From: Euglena gracilis
Lineage: Eukaryota > Euglenida > Euglenophyceae > Euglenales
DNA length: 64,000 nucleotides
Assembly (NCBI GenBank): GCA_039621445.1
Contig: CP154957.1
Location: 5,202,504-5,266,503, forward strand
Direction of reading: 5' to 3'
Notes under the pieces: generated by a model
What the model saw: only the letters and a program-made list of their open reading frames with translations
Told to the model about the DNA's origin: nothing
The model's database searches: none
Shown: in pieces, positions 29,729 to 58,300 of the stretch
Numbering within the stretch: the stretch's first letter is position 1
Layout: each line of letters begins with the position of its first letter
Translations under genes and position numbers: made by a program

Positions 29729-29730
29729 AG
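29729..29730 (+). promoter_or_regulatory. Possible trans-splice acceptor of RPN5
   Basis: A pyrimidine-rich run (CCCTCCGCCTCTCTGCCC) and GCGCAG end eight bases before the RPN5 start codon. Euglenids add a spliced leader to mRNAs, usually close to the AUG, so this is a good candidate acceptor. No leader RNA gene is in the window. Confidence 0.45.
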
Positions 29731-29738
29731 GGCATCCG

Positions 29739-46077
<16,339 letters not shown>

Positions 46078-48950
46078 GTTCGGGGCACCAAAGTCATCCA
46101 TTTCATTTCCACAGCCAAAGAAGGAGCACCCTTTTCGGTTTCATTTCGACGAGCTGTTTCTGAGTCCTCACACATGCCTTTCAATCCTCTGAAGCCTTCC
46201 TGCCTTGCCTTTCAAGGAGGTCAGTCGAGGTTTCACTGCTTCCTCCCAACTATATGTGACATTCATGAGTTTGTTCATGAGTTTGCTGTTCTAGAGTCTT
46301 TTGCGCACGTATTTCAATGGCGACCATTGCCATGTCGAAGTTGCATCACCATCACGTTGGGAAACCAAACAGTCTGAACGGGAAATCCCCAATGCGGCTT
46401 GCCCCCCCCCCCCCGCAATCAAGCGCCACCCGTTCACGTGACTGTGCGAAAAAAGGGTCAGGGCCATCCTTGGCCGATGGACCTTTGACAAGTGGGACAG
46501 GGGTCAACCACCCGTGGGGGAGGGGGGGCCAGGGGGGCACAGGTGAGGTTAGGCCTGTGAAAGTGCCTTTCTGTTGGGAGGACCAAAGTGGCAGTGACCA
46601 CTTTTGCTCCCGCCTTCCATTCCCAATTGCTCGACCCTCGCGGCCCTGTGGCCGCCCGCCAAGGAAAGGGACGGCAGGATGCAAAGATGGACACCTCCTG
46701 ATGCAGTCCTCCCAGGGCTTCGAGAAGGGACCTTGCAATAACCCCTGCATCGTCCATCCATCTGCCACAATTGGTTTCATGTTTCACATTTGGAACGCAA
46801 TGGCTTTTCCAGCCTGGTCGAACAAAGAAAAGATTCCAGAACCCTTCCACAGTCCCCAAGGTCTCCCCCCCCTAATGTTGACGATTTTGACCATTCCCTG
46901 ATGTGTCTTCGAAAGCGATTTCCTTTCAGAGAATGTAAAAGAAAATATTTCGGAGGCCTTCCCTGCCATTTTAGATATTGGTGTTGCACAATACACTGAA
47001 TTCAAAATTTGAATTTCTGCATAATCCAAAATTCTGAGGGTTTGGTAATTTTGCGTATGTTGATCTGGCGATTGGAAAGGTTTTCTGGTGCCCGTAATGA
47101 ATGTAAGGACGTGATGAACGTCAGGTAACACGAAACATCATTTTTGCCAACTTACAATGGTAATTTCACAAACGTTGTACAAGAGTTTAGGAGGCAACCG
47201 ACAATCACGTCGTCCACCCTCAACTTTGCATCCTTTTATTAATGTTTGGGTTTGGAAATTGGCCAGTTTCAACGGAAAAACTTCGCTGGATCGGCAGGCA
47301 CCGGGCTGAGGGGCTGCATATTCCTCCCAGCTTGCGTATTATGATCAACGCGCATTCCCAGAGAGGAAGTGCATGCCCTGAACTGGGGACACCACTGGAT
47401 GGCGGAGTCTGACCTGAACTTTGACCCATGTATGGGATGCAGAGAGGGAGGGAGAAGTGCAACAAGGACCCTGAAAATGGGGTTAGGGGAAAAAGCGTCC
47501 TTCTGAGCGATCACTCAGTGATCCTTGCTCATGCTCCTCAAAAAGAGGGGGGTGACAACTGCCCACCCAGAAAAACGGAAAACCAGTGATGAGGCCCTGG
47601 AATACAAATTTCTGAGCAAAGCCCGAAAACGTATTTTAAATAATTCAGCAAAAGAACAATTGCAAGAAGCCCTCTTCGGTCTGACATTCGGCTGACCATG
47701 TGCGCTTCACCGGACTCGCACATCCCATCACAGGATGCCTTTTTTGACAACAGTTGACCCCTGTCTGACCCGTTCCTGCACGTTGCAAAGGCGGGGAGCA
47801 CAACCTAATGATCTTTGGCCGCCTGACCACACCTCGAGCAGTTCGTAGCGCGTCACAGCTTCGCTCCTATCCACCTGATTGTTCGTTGAAAGATAAGGCA
47901 TACCTTGTTCTGTGAGTGTCTTCGACAGTCCTGTATTGTGCTGTGCTATGGTTTCGCAAAATGGCATCATAGCCAAGGGCTTCGTAGAGAAAAAGCTGGG
48001 TTCTACCTCAAGACAGCCTCACTTGGCCGCACTCCATGACCAAGTGGGGATTCTTGAGTAATTGGGGTCCCAGTTCCCACCTTGTTGGCGGGAACTCCGC
48101 CATTGCTGGTGAAATTATTTTCAATTTATACATACATACACACACATATAATATATAAATTAAAATAGTTTCACAATTGAATTTATTTAAAATTTTATTT
48201 TTATATATTTATATTATTTTTAATTTAATAATAATAATAATAATTTTTTGCGAAAGGGCGGCCCCTTCCGGATCACTTTTTTTTAAAAGCACCAGCCCTT
48301 TTTGGCCCCAGAAGAAGAAGCAAATGGCATTCGGACCCACCTGGCTGGCTTGGTTCTAATTCAGATTTGTTTAGTTCTTGACCATTCGGGCTCCGCACTT
48401 CGAGATGGCGAGGCCCTGCTTTCCTCGCCGGCTGTTTGCTCTGGTGTGTTTGTGCGCGCGCGGGGGGTGCCTCTTACTGCGCCTTTGTTGCCGAAGTTGG
48501 CTGATTCCTAACTCTGCCCTTCGACCTCAACGGAAAGAATCTCACTGCTACGACGTCGACTGCAATTATTTACGAGGAGCATTGCACTCAACAGCGACCA
48601 CCGTTGTCATCAACTGGTGGACAAAACTTTTCCGGACCTTCGACTTCAAGGGGGAAGAATTTAAATCTTCGAGCTCAAGGGGAATTATTCCCAGAAGCAA
48701 TGCAATAACGAAGACAAAAGTCAACTGCTGGACTTCCATGAAGAATGAGAATCCAAGGAATTAAGACTGCCAAGAAGAACTTCAAAGAACTTCCCAGAGA
48801 GCAGCTAAAGCTGGAGAAGGTAGAGACACACCAGCAGCTGCAGCAGCTGGAGCGGCGGCAGCAACACGTCCGTCCGTGGCCGTCGCAACCCCCCCACCCC
48901 CCACAAACATCAAGTATTTCAAAAATAATTTTTTATGGCCTTTGGATGGT
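46078..48950. other. Intergenic DNA
   Basis: No gene recognised. There is an A/T-rich low-complexity stretch at about 48120-48245. A 129-codon ORF at 48378-48764 has no recognisable family. Confidence 0.4.
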
Positions 48951-48954
48951 GCAC

Positions 48955-49376
48955 CAGGCAGCCGTAAGGCCATGGTGCTGTGTATGTAGGTATAAGCCTA
49001 CGGCCAGATATAGCTCTGAGCCCCATACACAGTACTATGCTAGGTGGTATTCCTACAGATGGCCAACGGCCTTAATTAGGAATACCAAAGCCTAATTCTG
49101 GTTCTCCTCTCCACAGGTGGTATTCTTTTCATTTCACTTTGTCTTTGCAAGACTTGATTTCCAAGTTTGCTTTTTCACATTTTGAAGTCCTGAAAGGACA
49201 CTTGTCACTTACCTGGTCCGTAGCCCATAGGGCTCCTCCCCTGTCTTGTGCTCTGCCTCTTAATCGGGGAAAAGGGCAATACAACTTTTATATTTATTTT
49301 ATATTTTTCCTGTTACTCCTACTTATATCCTTTTCTGCGCACCAAAGGGCGAAAGCGATAAGGTAGGACGTACACT
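48955..49376 (+). other. Probable 5' LTR end of the gypsy-like element
   Basis: The primer-binding site starts at 49377, so the LTR should end about 49374 (GGACGTACA). An A/T-rich TTATATTTATTTTATATT lies at about 49290. A 10-bp inverted repeat (GGTATTCCTA at 49046, TAGGAATACC at 49077) lies inside. The left edge is not defined and no second copy was found before 64000. Confidence 0.45.
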
Positions 49377-49402
49377 TGGTAGCAGATTAGGTTTTTCGAT
49401 CC
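49377..49402 (+). other. Primer-binding site for initiator tRNA-Met
   Basis: TGGTAGCAGATTAGG followed by TTTTTCGATCC. The first ten bases and the last block match the complement of the 3' end and T-arm of eukaryotic initiator tRNA-Met, with a few changes between them. Such sites sit just after the 5' LTR of Ty3/gypsy elements. Confidence 0.75.
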
Positions 49403-49636
49403 TTTTGACCGCAAACGGTCGTGTGGTGCCCCGCCTATAGGCGACCACAGGCACTACAAGCCGTTTCCGGCCAAAGCCGTACGCACGGACACGTCCTCTG
49501 ACGGTTCGCAGTATACGCTGCTTCAAACCTCAGAGTTCGGGTCTCTGCTTACTTTTTATACTATCCCCTCTTTTTGCACTTGTTCCTGCATTTTACCCCA
49601 CAATCTACACTTGGTTTTTGCGTTTTTGCCTTAAAA

Positions 49637-50587
49637 ATGCAGAGCACAACTCCCATCGACTACGCAGCATTGATTGGATCACTTCGTGGACTTGAACCTG
49701 CGGTATCATTGTCTAGCTCTAATGAGCATTCACAACCCCATAGGGGTATTCACACATTGACTCATTCCAAAGGTAATCCTCCTTCCCCGCGTGTCACACC
49801 TATCGGTGTCTGTGTCGAGTAATCCTCCCCCTGCCCAATGGGCATCCCCACACCTATCGGTGTCAAGCTCTATAGAGCAACCCCATGCCCAACAGGCACA
49901 ACCCCTTTTGTTGGAAAGCCGATCGGCTAACACCCATTCCCCCGAGATCTCGCACTGGTGCCGATAGGCACATTTGACTGTGAGGCGGATACGCCACGGC
50001 AAATTTTTGTTGAGGGTGGGTTAGAAACACCATGTTTCTTTCAGCCCCCCCCTATGCTTCCCCCCACAAGTCCGATTGGACAATTGCCCGCACCACCCGA
50101 TACGGGTTCTTTCCCTGCATTACCATGGCACCCGGAGATGCGTTTAACGGTTCCCGCTTATACAAGCCCCTCCGAGTCCATGAGCAGTGATGCGGAAGAG
50201 TTGGAAAATATTTCCCCTCAACCCGTTACCGTGATTCAGCGCATAATCGCAAATCTTCCAGTGGACCACCCGCTAACGCGGCAAATTTCCCATGTCCACA
50301 CTTGTGTAGCGGATTGCGCTATGACGCTTAACAAGGTTTTGTATTTTGATGAAAACAACCAAAAGGTTGTAGAACACAAGCTGAATTACCTTTGGAGTTA
50401 TGTGCGTGATGTTGGCCAATATTGCCAAACAAACTTTCAATCCACCAATGTGGACCTAGCAACTTTGCGACAAGGTTTAGACACACATTTGCAGGCATAC
50501 TTGCCACAACACTTCCAAAAAGTGAGTGAAGCCATGTGTGAAACACAATCCCGCAATGATGCGATTTTCTCCAACATGCAAACATAG
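49637..50587 (+). CDS. gag N-terminal part, broken
   Basis: The first plausible start is MQSTTPIDYAALIGSLRGLE at 49637; this frame stops at 49822. The same frame reopens at about 49958, reads through PVTVIQRIIANLPVDHPL and DVGQYCQTNFQSTNVDL, and ends at 50587, where the reading continues in another frame. No family is recognisable in this part, only helical, Q/N-rich sequence. Confidence 0.6.
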
Positions 50588-53009
50588 TTTGCAAGCTTTA
50601 TCCCATCAATTGGAGCCAATTACGGCAATTTTTCCACAATTGCAGCAAAAGTTGCATGAGCCCCCCATCAAAAATCCCGATTTGGGACAATTTATTACCA
50701 TGGAGCAATTCTCCACACTTGCAACCGCATTTCAGGAAGCGCAACAGCGCATTTTCCAACTGAGCGGTGATTCCGCGAATTTTACCCACTTTTCTGCCCA
50801 AGCCAATGAAAGTTTTGCCCCCCGCACGTATGTGCAACAATTGGAGGAAAGACTTTCCCGATTGGAGCAGAAATCTTGCCATTGTGGTGAGATTCCCGCT
50901 GAAATTGCAAGTTTTCACACCCAAATCGCGAATATCGCGAGTAGGATTGAGAATTTGCAGCAACAGTGGCAAAATGACACAATGCAATTCCGAACCGCAA
51001 TCGCGGATTTGCAAAACCGCAATGCGGCAACCCGTGCACCAACACCGGATATTAGTGGACTCAAAGCCACCATGTCCGACTTGCACAAACAGTTACAACA
51101 GGATGTTGGTAACATTGAAGCCTCATTGGCTAAGTTACACACCCGCTATGCGGAAGTAGCTGGTAGGATCCCGGATGTTACCGGCATTCAAACCGCGATA
51201 GCGGATTTGCACAAACGCATGCAAGAAATGAGCACAAAAATGCTTCAGGTGCAATCACCACCCCAAGGCACATTGCCGTTACCAACACCTACCCCCACAC
51301 TCCCAAAAACACACTTGGAGAAGATTTGCGCTGAAATGCGCGCGGAAAATCACCAAATCATGCAAGTATTTTGTGACAGTCTCATGAACACCGAGAAAAC
51401 GGTGAAGCAGGATGTCACAAAACTGCAAAATGACATTACCGCGCTATCCGCGCAAGTTTCTGTCTTGATGGAACAGCCAATGGCTGAAAAAGTCAAAAGT
51501 CCGCATTCGGACCACCCCACCAAGCCATCTCCACAATTGGAGGCCATTTCCAGTGCGATGCTCACTTTGGTGACAAGAGTACAGGAATTGGACACTGGGT
51601 TTGGTGCAATTTCGCACGATTTTCAGTCAATTTCTGACAAAATCCCGCTTTTGGATGAACTACCCTCATACCGTAGGCGGATTAAGCGTTTGCAGGAGGA
51701 TGTGGGTCGGATAACCGACAATTGGCAGGTTGTTGACCATTTGGAGCAAAGTGTGCATGAATTTGCAACAAATTTGGACCAAATTCACGCACAACTGCGT
51801 TCCATCCACCAAAACCCGCAATCGGGTATGGTTGGCACACTTGCCGCATCTTCCAGCTCCAAAAGCGCTATTCGCGCACCAATTCCCGAGTCCACAGGCA
51901 CATTGCCACCAAATCGCGTTTCCGCTCATGCGGTGGTTCCCCCACTAGCATTACTAGTCCCAATGGACGAGTTTTCGGATGATGAGTCGGGTTTTCAAGC
52001 AAAAACCAGACCTACCCCCCTCTTAAATCAAGAGATTCGGGAATCCGAACTTATTCGTGGTATGATCCGCACCCCTACACCGGGTATTGGTCACACCTCC
52101 CAAATTCGCTTAGTAGCACCAATGGTGCAACCATGTGATACCTCACCCCCACATGCGCAACCGCATCACCATTCGCGCAATCGCGATTCCCCTAATTTGC
52201 ATGGTACCTATGGTACACTAAGTGGTATGTTCCATGCGCAATCGCAGAATAACCCGAACAATACCCTTGGTGCAACCTCCGGAGTACCTGCACATGGTGC
52301 GATTTCGCGCCCGGGCCCACGCCCCTGGAATACCACCGAAGGGCCACGGGTTTCTCAGAAAGATTTCAAAGGCACCATCGCGATAGCGAACAAGGTGAAG
52401 CCCCAATGGGACGGTGACCCCTCCACGTGGAAACATTTTTTCCGCGATTGGGAATATTACTGGGATTTGAAGGGACCCACCCAAGATGACAACCCGGAGG
52501 TAATCAAGATGGAATTCATCGATTGCCTCCCCAGGGATGAAAAAGAACGCGCCAGACAATTGGTCATTGGTAGGCGCATTTCTTTTGAAGAATTGGTTGA
52601 GCAATATGCTTCTTCATGCTCCAGTTTGGTTTCCAGAATCAGTCTGGAAAACAAATGGCGCCAATTCACCCCCCCGGACCGCAAATGGAAGTCGATAGAC
52701 TTGTGGTACTCCAAGTGGCTTGCATTAGCAGCCGAGGTTGATGAGTTAGGGGAAAAGCAAATCAAAGAACAATTTGATGCGGTATTACTGCGCTACATCC
52801 CCAAACTCATCAAGGAAATTCACCGCGAGGAACTCGCGGGACACATTTTGACTCTCGATGAGAGATGGAATTATATTTCCAAACAAATGAAGTTATCACA
52901 ACTTCTGGGACAGATTGAATCGGCATATCACCACCACCCTACCGCGGGTGTACCCACCGGTTCAGTCTATGCAGTCCAAAGGACTACCTTCCCAAAATCA
53001 CCAAAATAA
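50588..53009 (+). CDS. gag main part with capsid-like domain
   Basis: Open from before 50588 to TAA 53007-53009 (the frame is open from 50526). The first 400 codons are coiled-coil-like with repeated EKxxxLxxxI and IADLHKRMQEM heptads. Near the end, VKPQWDGDPSTWKHFFRDW, YYWDLKGPTQDDNPEVIK and HILTLDERWNYISKQMKL form the retrotransposon-gag capsid-type region. After one in-frame stop the same frame continues into the zinc-knuckle part, so readthrough or a nonsense mutation separates them. Confidence 0.8.
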
Positions 53010-53780
53010 CCATCCAGTGATTCCAAAACGCGCTATCCGCGCTCAAACCCCAAATCCCCGACACGGGAATCCAAACCGCGCTATTCGCGCTCTTCTGACC
53101 AAGTTTCGGACAAAGTGTGCTTTTTGTGTAATCAACCGGGACATATGTCTCGCGAATGTTCGAACCCCCAAGCGCGAAAGCGCAGTAAGAGCCCCCGAGG
53201 ATCCCTCACTTCCTGGAGTTCGCGTTCCTCGCGATCTGCGCATTCGCAGCGGTCGGGATACCGATCGGGTGATGGAAGACCGCGTTCCCGTTCACCCCAC
53301 CGCAATAGCGGACGTGGTTTCAAACCGCGAGGTCGGTCCCCCCGCCCCCCTACCCGCAGTTGGGATGCCAATCGCGATTCTTCGCGATCTCGGTCGCGAA
53401 GTGGGTCATCCTCTTCGCGATCTGACCGCGGTCGAGCGGATATCCGCTCCCCGCGTCGCCATGATGCCAAAAGGCAATCGCAATCGCGAACCCGTTGTTC
53501 CCTTTGTGGGTCTAAAGACCACCATTCATCCAAGTGCCCCCGTTCCCGCTCTCCCCGCCCTAGCCATGGTCGTCGCGATTCCAATCGCGGTTCTGCCAAT
53601 AGGCAGCGGGTTGGTTTCAAAATATCCTCTATCGAGGAAAAAGACCTGGTTTCGGGCAGGGAGGGGGATGAGAGCACCGAGGATGAGTTGGCGGAAGACA
53701 GGAATGCCATTCGCGCGATACGCGCAATTTATTCTAGGAAGTCCACCATAGGCCAAAAGGCCGACTCCGATATGGAGTAG
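53010..53780 (+). CDS. gag zinc knuckles with RS-rich region
   Basis: Same frame as the capsid part after one stop. Two CCHC knuckles: CFLCNQPGHMSREC (about 53112-53153) and CSLCGSKDHHSSKC. Between and after them, arginine/serine-rich sequence (RSRSGSSSSRSDRGR, SRSPRPSHGRRDS). The nucleocapsid function of binding element RNA follows from the family. Ends at TAG 53778-53780. Confidence 0.85.
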   Translation, partial: PSSDSKTRYPRSNPKSPTRESKPRYSRSSDQVSDKVCFLCNQPGHMSRECSNPQARKRSKSPRGSLTSWSSRSSRSAHSQRSGYRSGDGRPRSRSPHRNSGRGFKPRGRSPRPPTRSWDANRDSSRSRSRSGSSSSRSDRGRADIRSPRRHDAKRQSQSRTRCSLCGSKDHHSSKCPRSRSPRPSHGRRDSNRGSANRQRVGFKISSIEEKDLVSGREGDESTEDELAEDRNAIRAIRAIYSRKSTIGQKADSDME

Positions 53781-53949
53781 GGGAGCCCGAGGTCTGAGGG
53801 CACGGACCTCTGGGCTGATGAACAGATGGAGGTAGGAACTGATCACCCCTGCCCCCCCTGCCCATCGGTCTTTTTGGTCGGTACCCGGAAAATTTTCGGG
53901 TCCCCCACTCCCCGCGCCAAATTTTTGCTTGGAATGTTGAGCAAAGTAA

Positions 53950-54840
53950 GCCAAGGGTCATGGAACAGTCGACACAGGGTGTCTAATCCCCCTTCTTTTC
54001 CGCAAAGGACTTATACCCACCCCCCTCTTGGTTCATGCCAAGAATCCCATCAAAATTATGACCGCTGACAACAGCCCCATGTGCGGTGGTGACTTGGGAT
54101 GCATTTTGGACATAGTCCTCCCCATTATCCCGAAGCACCACACACACCCCCCACAATTCCAAAATTTTCTGGGTACTTGGGCATTCCAGGCGAATATCGC
54201 CGGGTCAGATGTCATACTCGGTTTTCCGTTCCTCCGGCAACACCGATTGGTGGTGGATTGTCCTTCGCACGGTTTGCGCACTACCCCCCGCACACACACC
54301 ACACCCCCGAACTTGTTCCCCGTGACATCCCCCAGAATGTCCCCCCGCATTTCCACAACGTTTTTCACAACCGAAAACACCGTTTCCTACCCTAGGGGTA
54401 AAGAGAAAGCTGCCCCCCTACCCACCGCACTTTTACCGCTCGTTTCCCATGCGGTAGGGAAAGCCAGTAGCTTAACCCCGCACGTTTCACTGGGTTCCCA
54501 GGCGAAAGCCCAAACGCCTGAAGTAATTACGGTGTCGAGTAGCCGCCCAGCTGCACAACTTATTCGTTTTCCACCAGGTGTGTCGATTTCAGACACCCCT
54601 GTACACCCCCCAGCACCTACCCCAACCGACACCAACTTATGCACTGACACCCACACAAACGCGCACCAGATGCACCAACCCTCCTACCAATGCGCTCACT
54701 GTCGGAGAATCTCCGCTTACCATGATTTTGATTGTGGATGTCTTGTTGAAACTTCCAAACTAATCCGATGGGATCCCGCAACCGGGAATTTTCCCCCCCT
54801 ACACCTGGTAGTGATACCTATACACCTGGTACGGATTTAA
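53950..54840 (+). CDS. Aspartic protease domain and linker
   Basis: The frame opens at 53950 just before GTVDTGC (DTG at 53971-53979), the catalytic aspartate motif of retropepsins. The second half ends with GSDVILGFPFLRQHRLVVDC, the typical ILG motif and final strand. The frame differs from the zinc-knuckle frame, so a frameshift lies at 53.78-53.95 kb. The linker after about 54260 is low complexity and not recognisable. Confidence 0.78.
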   Translation, partial: AKGHGTVDTGCLIPLLFRKGLIPTPLLVHAKNPIKIMTADNSPMCGGDLGCILDIVLPIIPKHHTHPPQFQNFLGTWAFQANIAGSDVILGFPFLRQHRLVVDCPSHGLRTTPRTHTTPPNLFPVTSPRMSPRISTTFFTTENTVSYPRGKEKAAPLPTALLPLVSHAVGKASSLTPHVSLGSQAKAQTPEVITVSSSRPAAQLIRFPPGVSISDTPVHPPAPTPTDTNLCTDTHTNAHQMHQPSYQCAHCRRISAYHDFDCGCLVETSKLIRWDPATGNFPPLHLVVIPIHLVRI

Positions 54841-55363
54841 TAGATAACCAAAAGGTACACAGCCTTGATACCATGGGTGATACACCCATCAGCACACTTG
54901 GTAATTATGCACAGCTCACAAATCCACTTGGCAGTTTTTCGCAAGTCGCGAAAGTGAATCGAGCACTACAGTGCAAAGGCATATCTTCGGATTCGCGCAT
55001 AGCGCTCCCTATGCGCCTATGGCGCTCTCCAACACCCCCGCTCATATCGCGCTTCCCGCACATAGTGCGAATTCCGCGCATATCGCGCTTGCCGCACATA
55101 GTGCGAATCCCGCGCATATCGCGCATTCCGCGCTATCGCGCATCACCGATGATTGGGTATATGCCCAACCCACCGATGCCCCCCCCTGGATTGAGTCCTA
55201 TGGACATGTATGTGGATGATTCACAATTTCGTTGTTCTGTGTTACAGCGTGTTCCCCCCCTTCAGGATGTTGAGCAGATCTCCAAGTACACCAAGGATAC
55301 CTGGAATGCTTTTCAATTTGGTCAATATCGAATTTTGAAACACTGGTTTTCAAAATCGCCGAT
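54841..55363 (+). other. Linker region with short palindromes
   Basis: No continuous frame. At 54963-55150 there is a cluster of short hairpins (GCGCC TAT GGCGC, CGCAC ATA GTGCG twice). It probably encoded a protease-RT linker. Confidence 0.4.
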
Positions 55364-58300
55364 ATGGCGGATTCTTTTGATTTGACCTTGGAAATTGATG
55401 CATTCTCCTCCAACGCGCATTCGCGATTACCGCGACATTGGTCGCAACATTCTAACGCTTTTGATAAGTTTTGGGGTGACACTATCCTATGGATGCACCC
55501 CCCCCTGAAACTTATCCCGCTTGTTGTAGATAAAATTTTCCAGGATCAAGCGCGAGGCGCATTACTTGTTCCTGTGAATCCCGAAGCGGAATGGTTTCAA
55601 AATTTGACTTATGTCACATTTTATTGGTGGGACCTACCAAACGATGTTCCTCTATTCGAGGATTTCCGTGGAGTGGTATTACCACCTTTTCAAGAAATCA
55701 TTTTCCGTGTTTGTTTCTTTGATGCTTTTCATGTTTCTCAATCTCCACCCCTGAATGTTAGTGTGTTGGATCATACCGACCATGTGGGAGCCGATACGGC
55801 TTTTGTGCATAATGCCGATAGGCATCCCCGTTCGGAACCCCCTATGGTCGATATGACCCATAAACAGGTTTCCGCTGTCATTGAAAGTGCAGGACAGCAT
55901 CCCAAATCAGCAGAATTTTGTACGCGCATCAGTCGCGAATTTTCTGGTGTTTTGGAAAATCCTGTTTACGCTTGCGATATAGATCCCGCTATCCGCGGAC
56001 CTTTTGGAGTCTGTAAGATAGAGCTTAAGGAAGGCGCAAAGCCAATGCATCGGAAATTTTTCCGTTGTTTCGGAGAAAGAGAGATAGCTCTCAATGAAAT
56101 GATTGAAAAGCTCATAGAGCGGAAGTGGATCATCCCTTCCAAGAGTGAATGGACCTCCCAAGCCTTTGTGGTTCCTAAGCCCCCAGACCCATCAGGTCAG
56201 AAAAAGTGGAGGCTAGTACTGGATTATCGGTACTTAAATTCACAGACTAAGGATGACCCATTCTCGTTACCTCTAATAGAGGACCTTATCACAAAACAAG
56301 CGGATAACCGCTTGTGGTCAATTTTCGACCTGGAGGATGGTTTCCACCAAATGCATCTGGATCCCGATTCGCAAGCCTATACGGCTTTTGTAACATCCAA
56401 AGGTGTTTACCAATGGACGGTATTACCAATGGGTGTTAAGAATGGACCAGCAATGTTTCAGCGCACGATCCAATGGGTCTTACGGGATTTACCGTTTGCG
56501 CTGGTATACATTGATGATGTTTTGGTTGGTACCCCCCCTCCTTCAGCGAATACACACGAGAATATTCTCGACATTCACTATCGTGATGTTCGCGCGGTAT
56601 TAGCCGCATTTCTCAAACACAGACTTTTTGTCAAAGGTGCCAAAATGCACTTATTTCGCAAAACGATAAAGTTTTGCGGTCACATTCTCAATAATGGCCA
56701 ACGCCGAGCGGCGCCTAGCAAACTAGAGGCCATTAAGAAATGGACACCTGAGGTCATCAAGACCATCACCCATTTGAAAGGATTTTTGGGATTAGCCCAA
56801 TATTACGCGATTTACATGAAAGATTTCGCGAAAATCGCGGTACCTCTATCGAGGCAACTCAAAAATCGCGCACCCGAAAATACCAAAGTCAAATGGGACG
56901 CAGATATGCGTGAAGCTCTAGAGAGCATTAAAAAGCTAATGCCTGAAAATGTCGTACTCGACATCGCGGATCCCTACAAGCCTTATGTGCTAGAAGTCGA
57001 TAGCAGCGATTATGCTGTAGGCGGTGTTCTAAGCCAGCATAACGCGGCTAACGAATTGCGCCCTGTCGCATTCTTCAGCAGAAAGCTACAAGGTGAAGAT
57101 GGCAAAGGCCAAGTTCAATGGAGTATCCGCGAGAAGGAAACGTACGCAATCGTACTTATTTTACAAAAATTCCGTAGCTGGGTCGCCAGCTCCTTGGTGC
57201 AAATACTGATGTTGACTGACCATGAGAGTCTTCAACACTGGTATACCGAGGATCTGAACAAAGCCATGTCCGTAGGCCGAAGGTGCCGATGGCATGAATT
57301 TTTGAGCCAGTTCAACCTAGTGGTTGTATATACACCTGGCCATACACAAAAAGTAGCAGACCCGCTCAGTCGAGCACCCTGGCATTACCCCGGTAACCCG
57401 GATGAAGGTGATGCCACCTTTCATGGAAGCCAAGAGGCTGATGAATATGCACGTCGATATGACGCAGCCGACGATATGTTGGATTCTTTTCCCGTTTCAT
57501 CGATTTTTCGTTCGTTGCCAGTCTCTCCTATACGGGGGAGAAGGCGGCGAGGCCGCACACCTGGTCCCCGTCGCATTACGCGATCTGAATCTCCTTCCCC
57601 CCTCTTCTTTCGCGAATGGGATTATTCCCATGACCCTGTATATAGCACGATAGTGCACAAACTGCGTAATGGCGAGGTTGTACATAATTATTCTCTTTCC
57701 CCTTTACGGTTGGTTTACCGCGATGATGCGAGATATAAATATTGTATACCCCGTGACTTGGTTGATGAAGTACTTTTGTGTTATCACAACCAAGGTCACC
57801 CTGGGGCCCCCAAACTTCTTTCTTTGGTGGGTCGCAGGTACTGTACAACCCTGAAAGAAAACGATTTGCATTCGCGCTGCTTGCAAATTTCGCAACGGTG
57901 CCAAATTTGTCAAGCGGTAAAACCGCGCAGAGGTACCCCCCCTGGTACGCTGGAATTTTTCCCCGTACCCCCTGACATTTTTACGTCCCTCTGCATGGAT
58001 TTTCTGGAATTAGAACCTTGCAAAGGATCAGACGGCAAAATTTACGATTATGTTTTTGTTGTCGTCTGTAGGCTGAGTGGTTACATAGTAGCCATTCCAT
58101 GCCAAAAGGCAGGGTTGACCGCGCAAATTTTAGCGCAAATATTTATGCAGAAGTGCATATGCCTAATGGGCTTACCGAATGAGATTGTCAGTGATCAAGA
58201 TCATTTGATCTCCTCTCGATTCTTCATAACCCTATGTGGTTTACTGGGAATCGAACAGCATTTTTCCATTATATATCGCCCGAAGGGCAATGGCCGCGCC

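Larger units (their letters stand above)
22853..29730. other. Intergenic DNA with repeats
   Basis: No exon with convincing homology was found. The stretch holds MITE1, AAGGCATTTT-type, TTAGGCC-type and TAAACCCC-type repeats (listed separately). 24.0-24.7 and 25.2-26.8 kb show nothing I can name. Confidence 0.5.
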
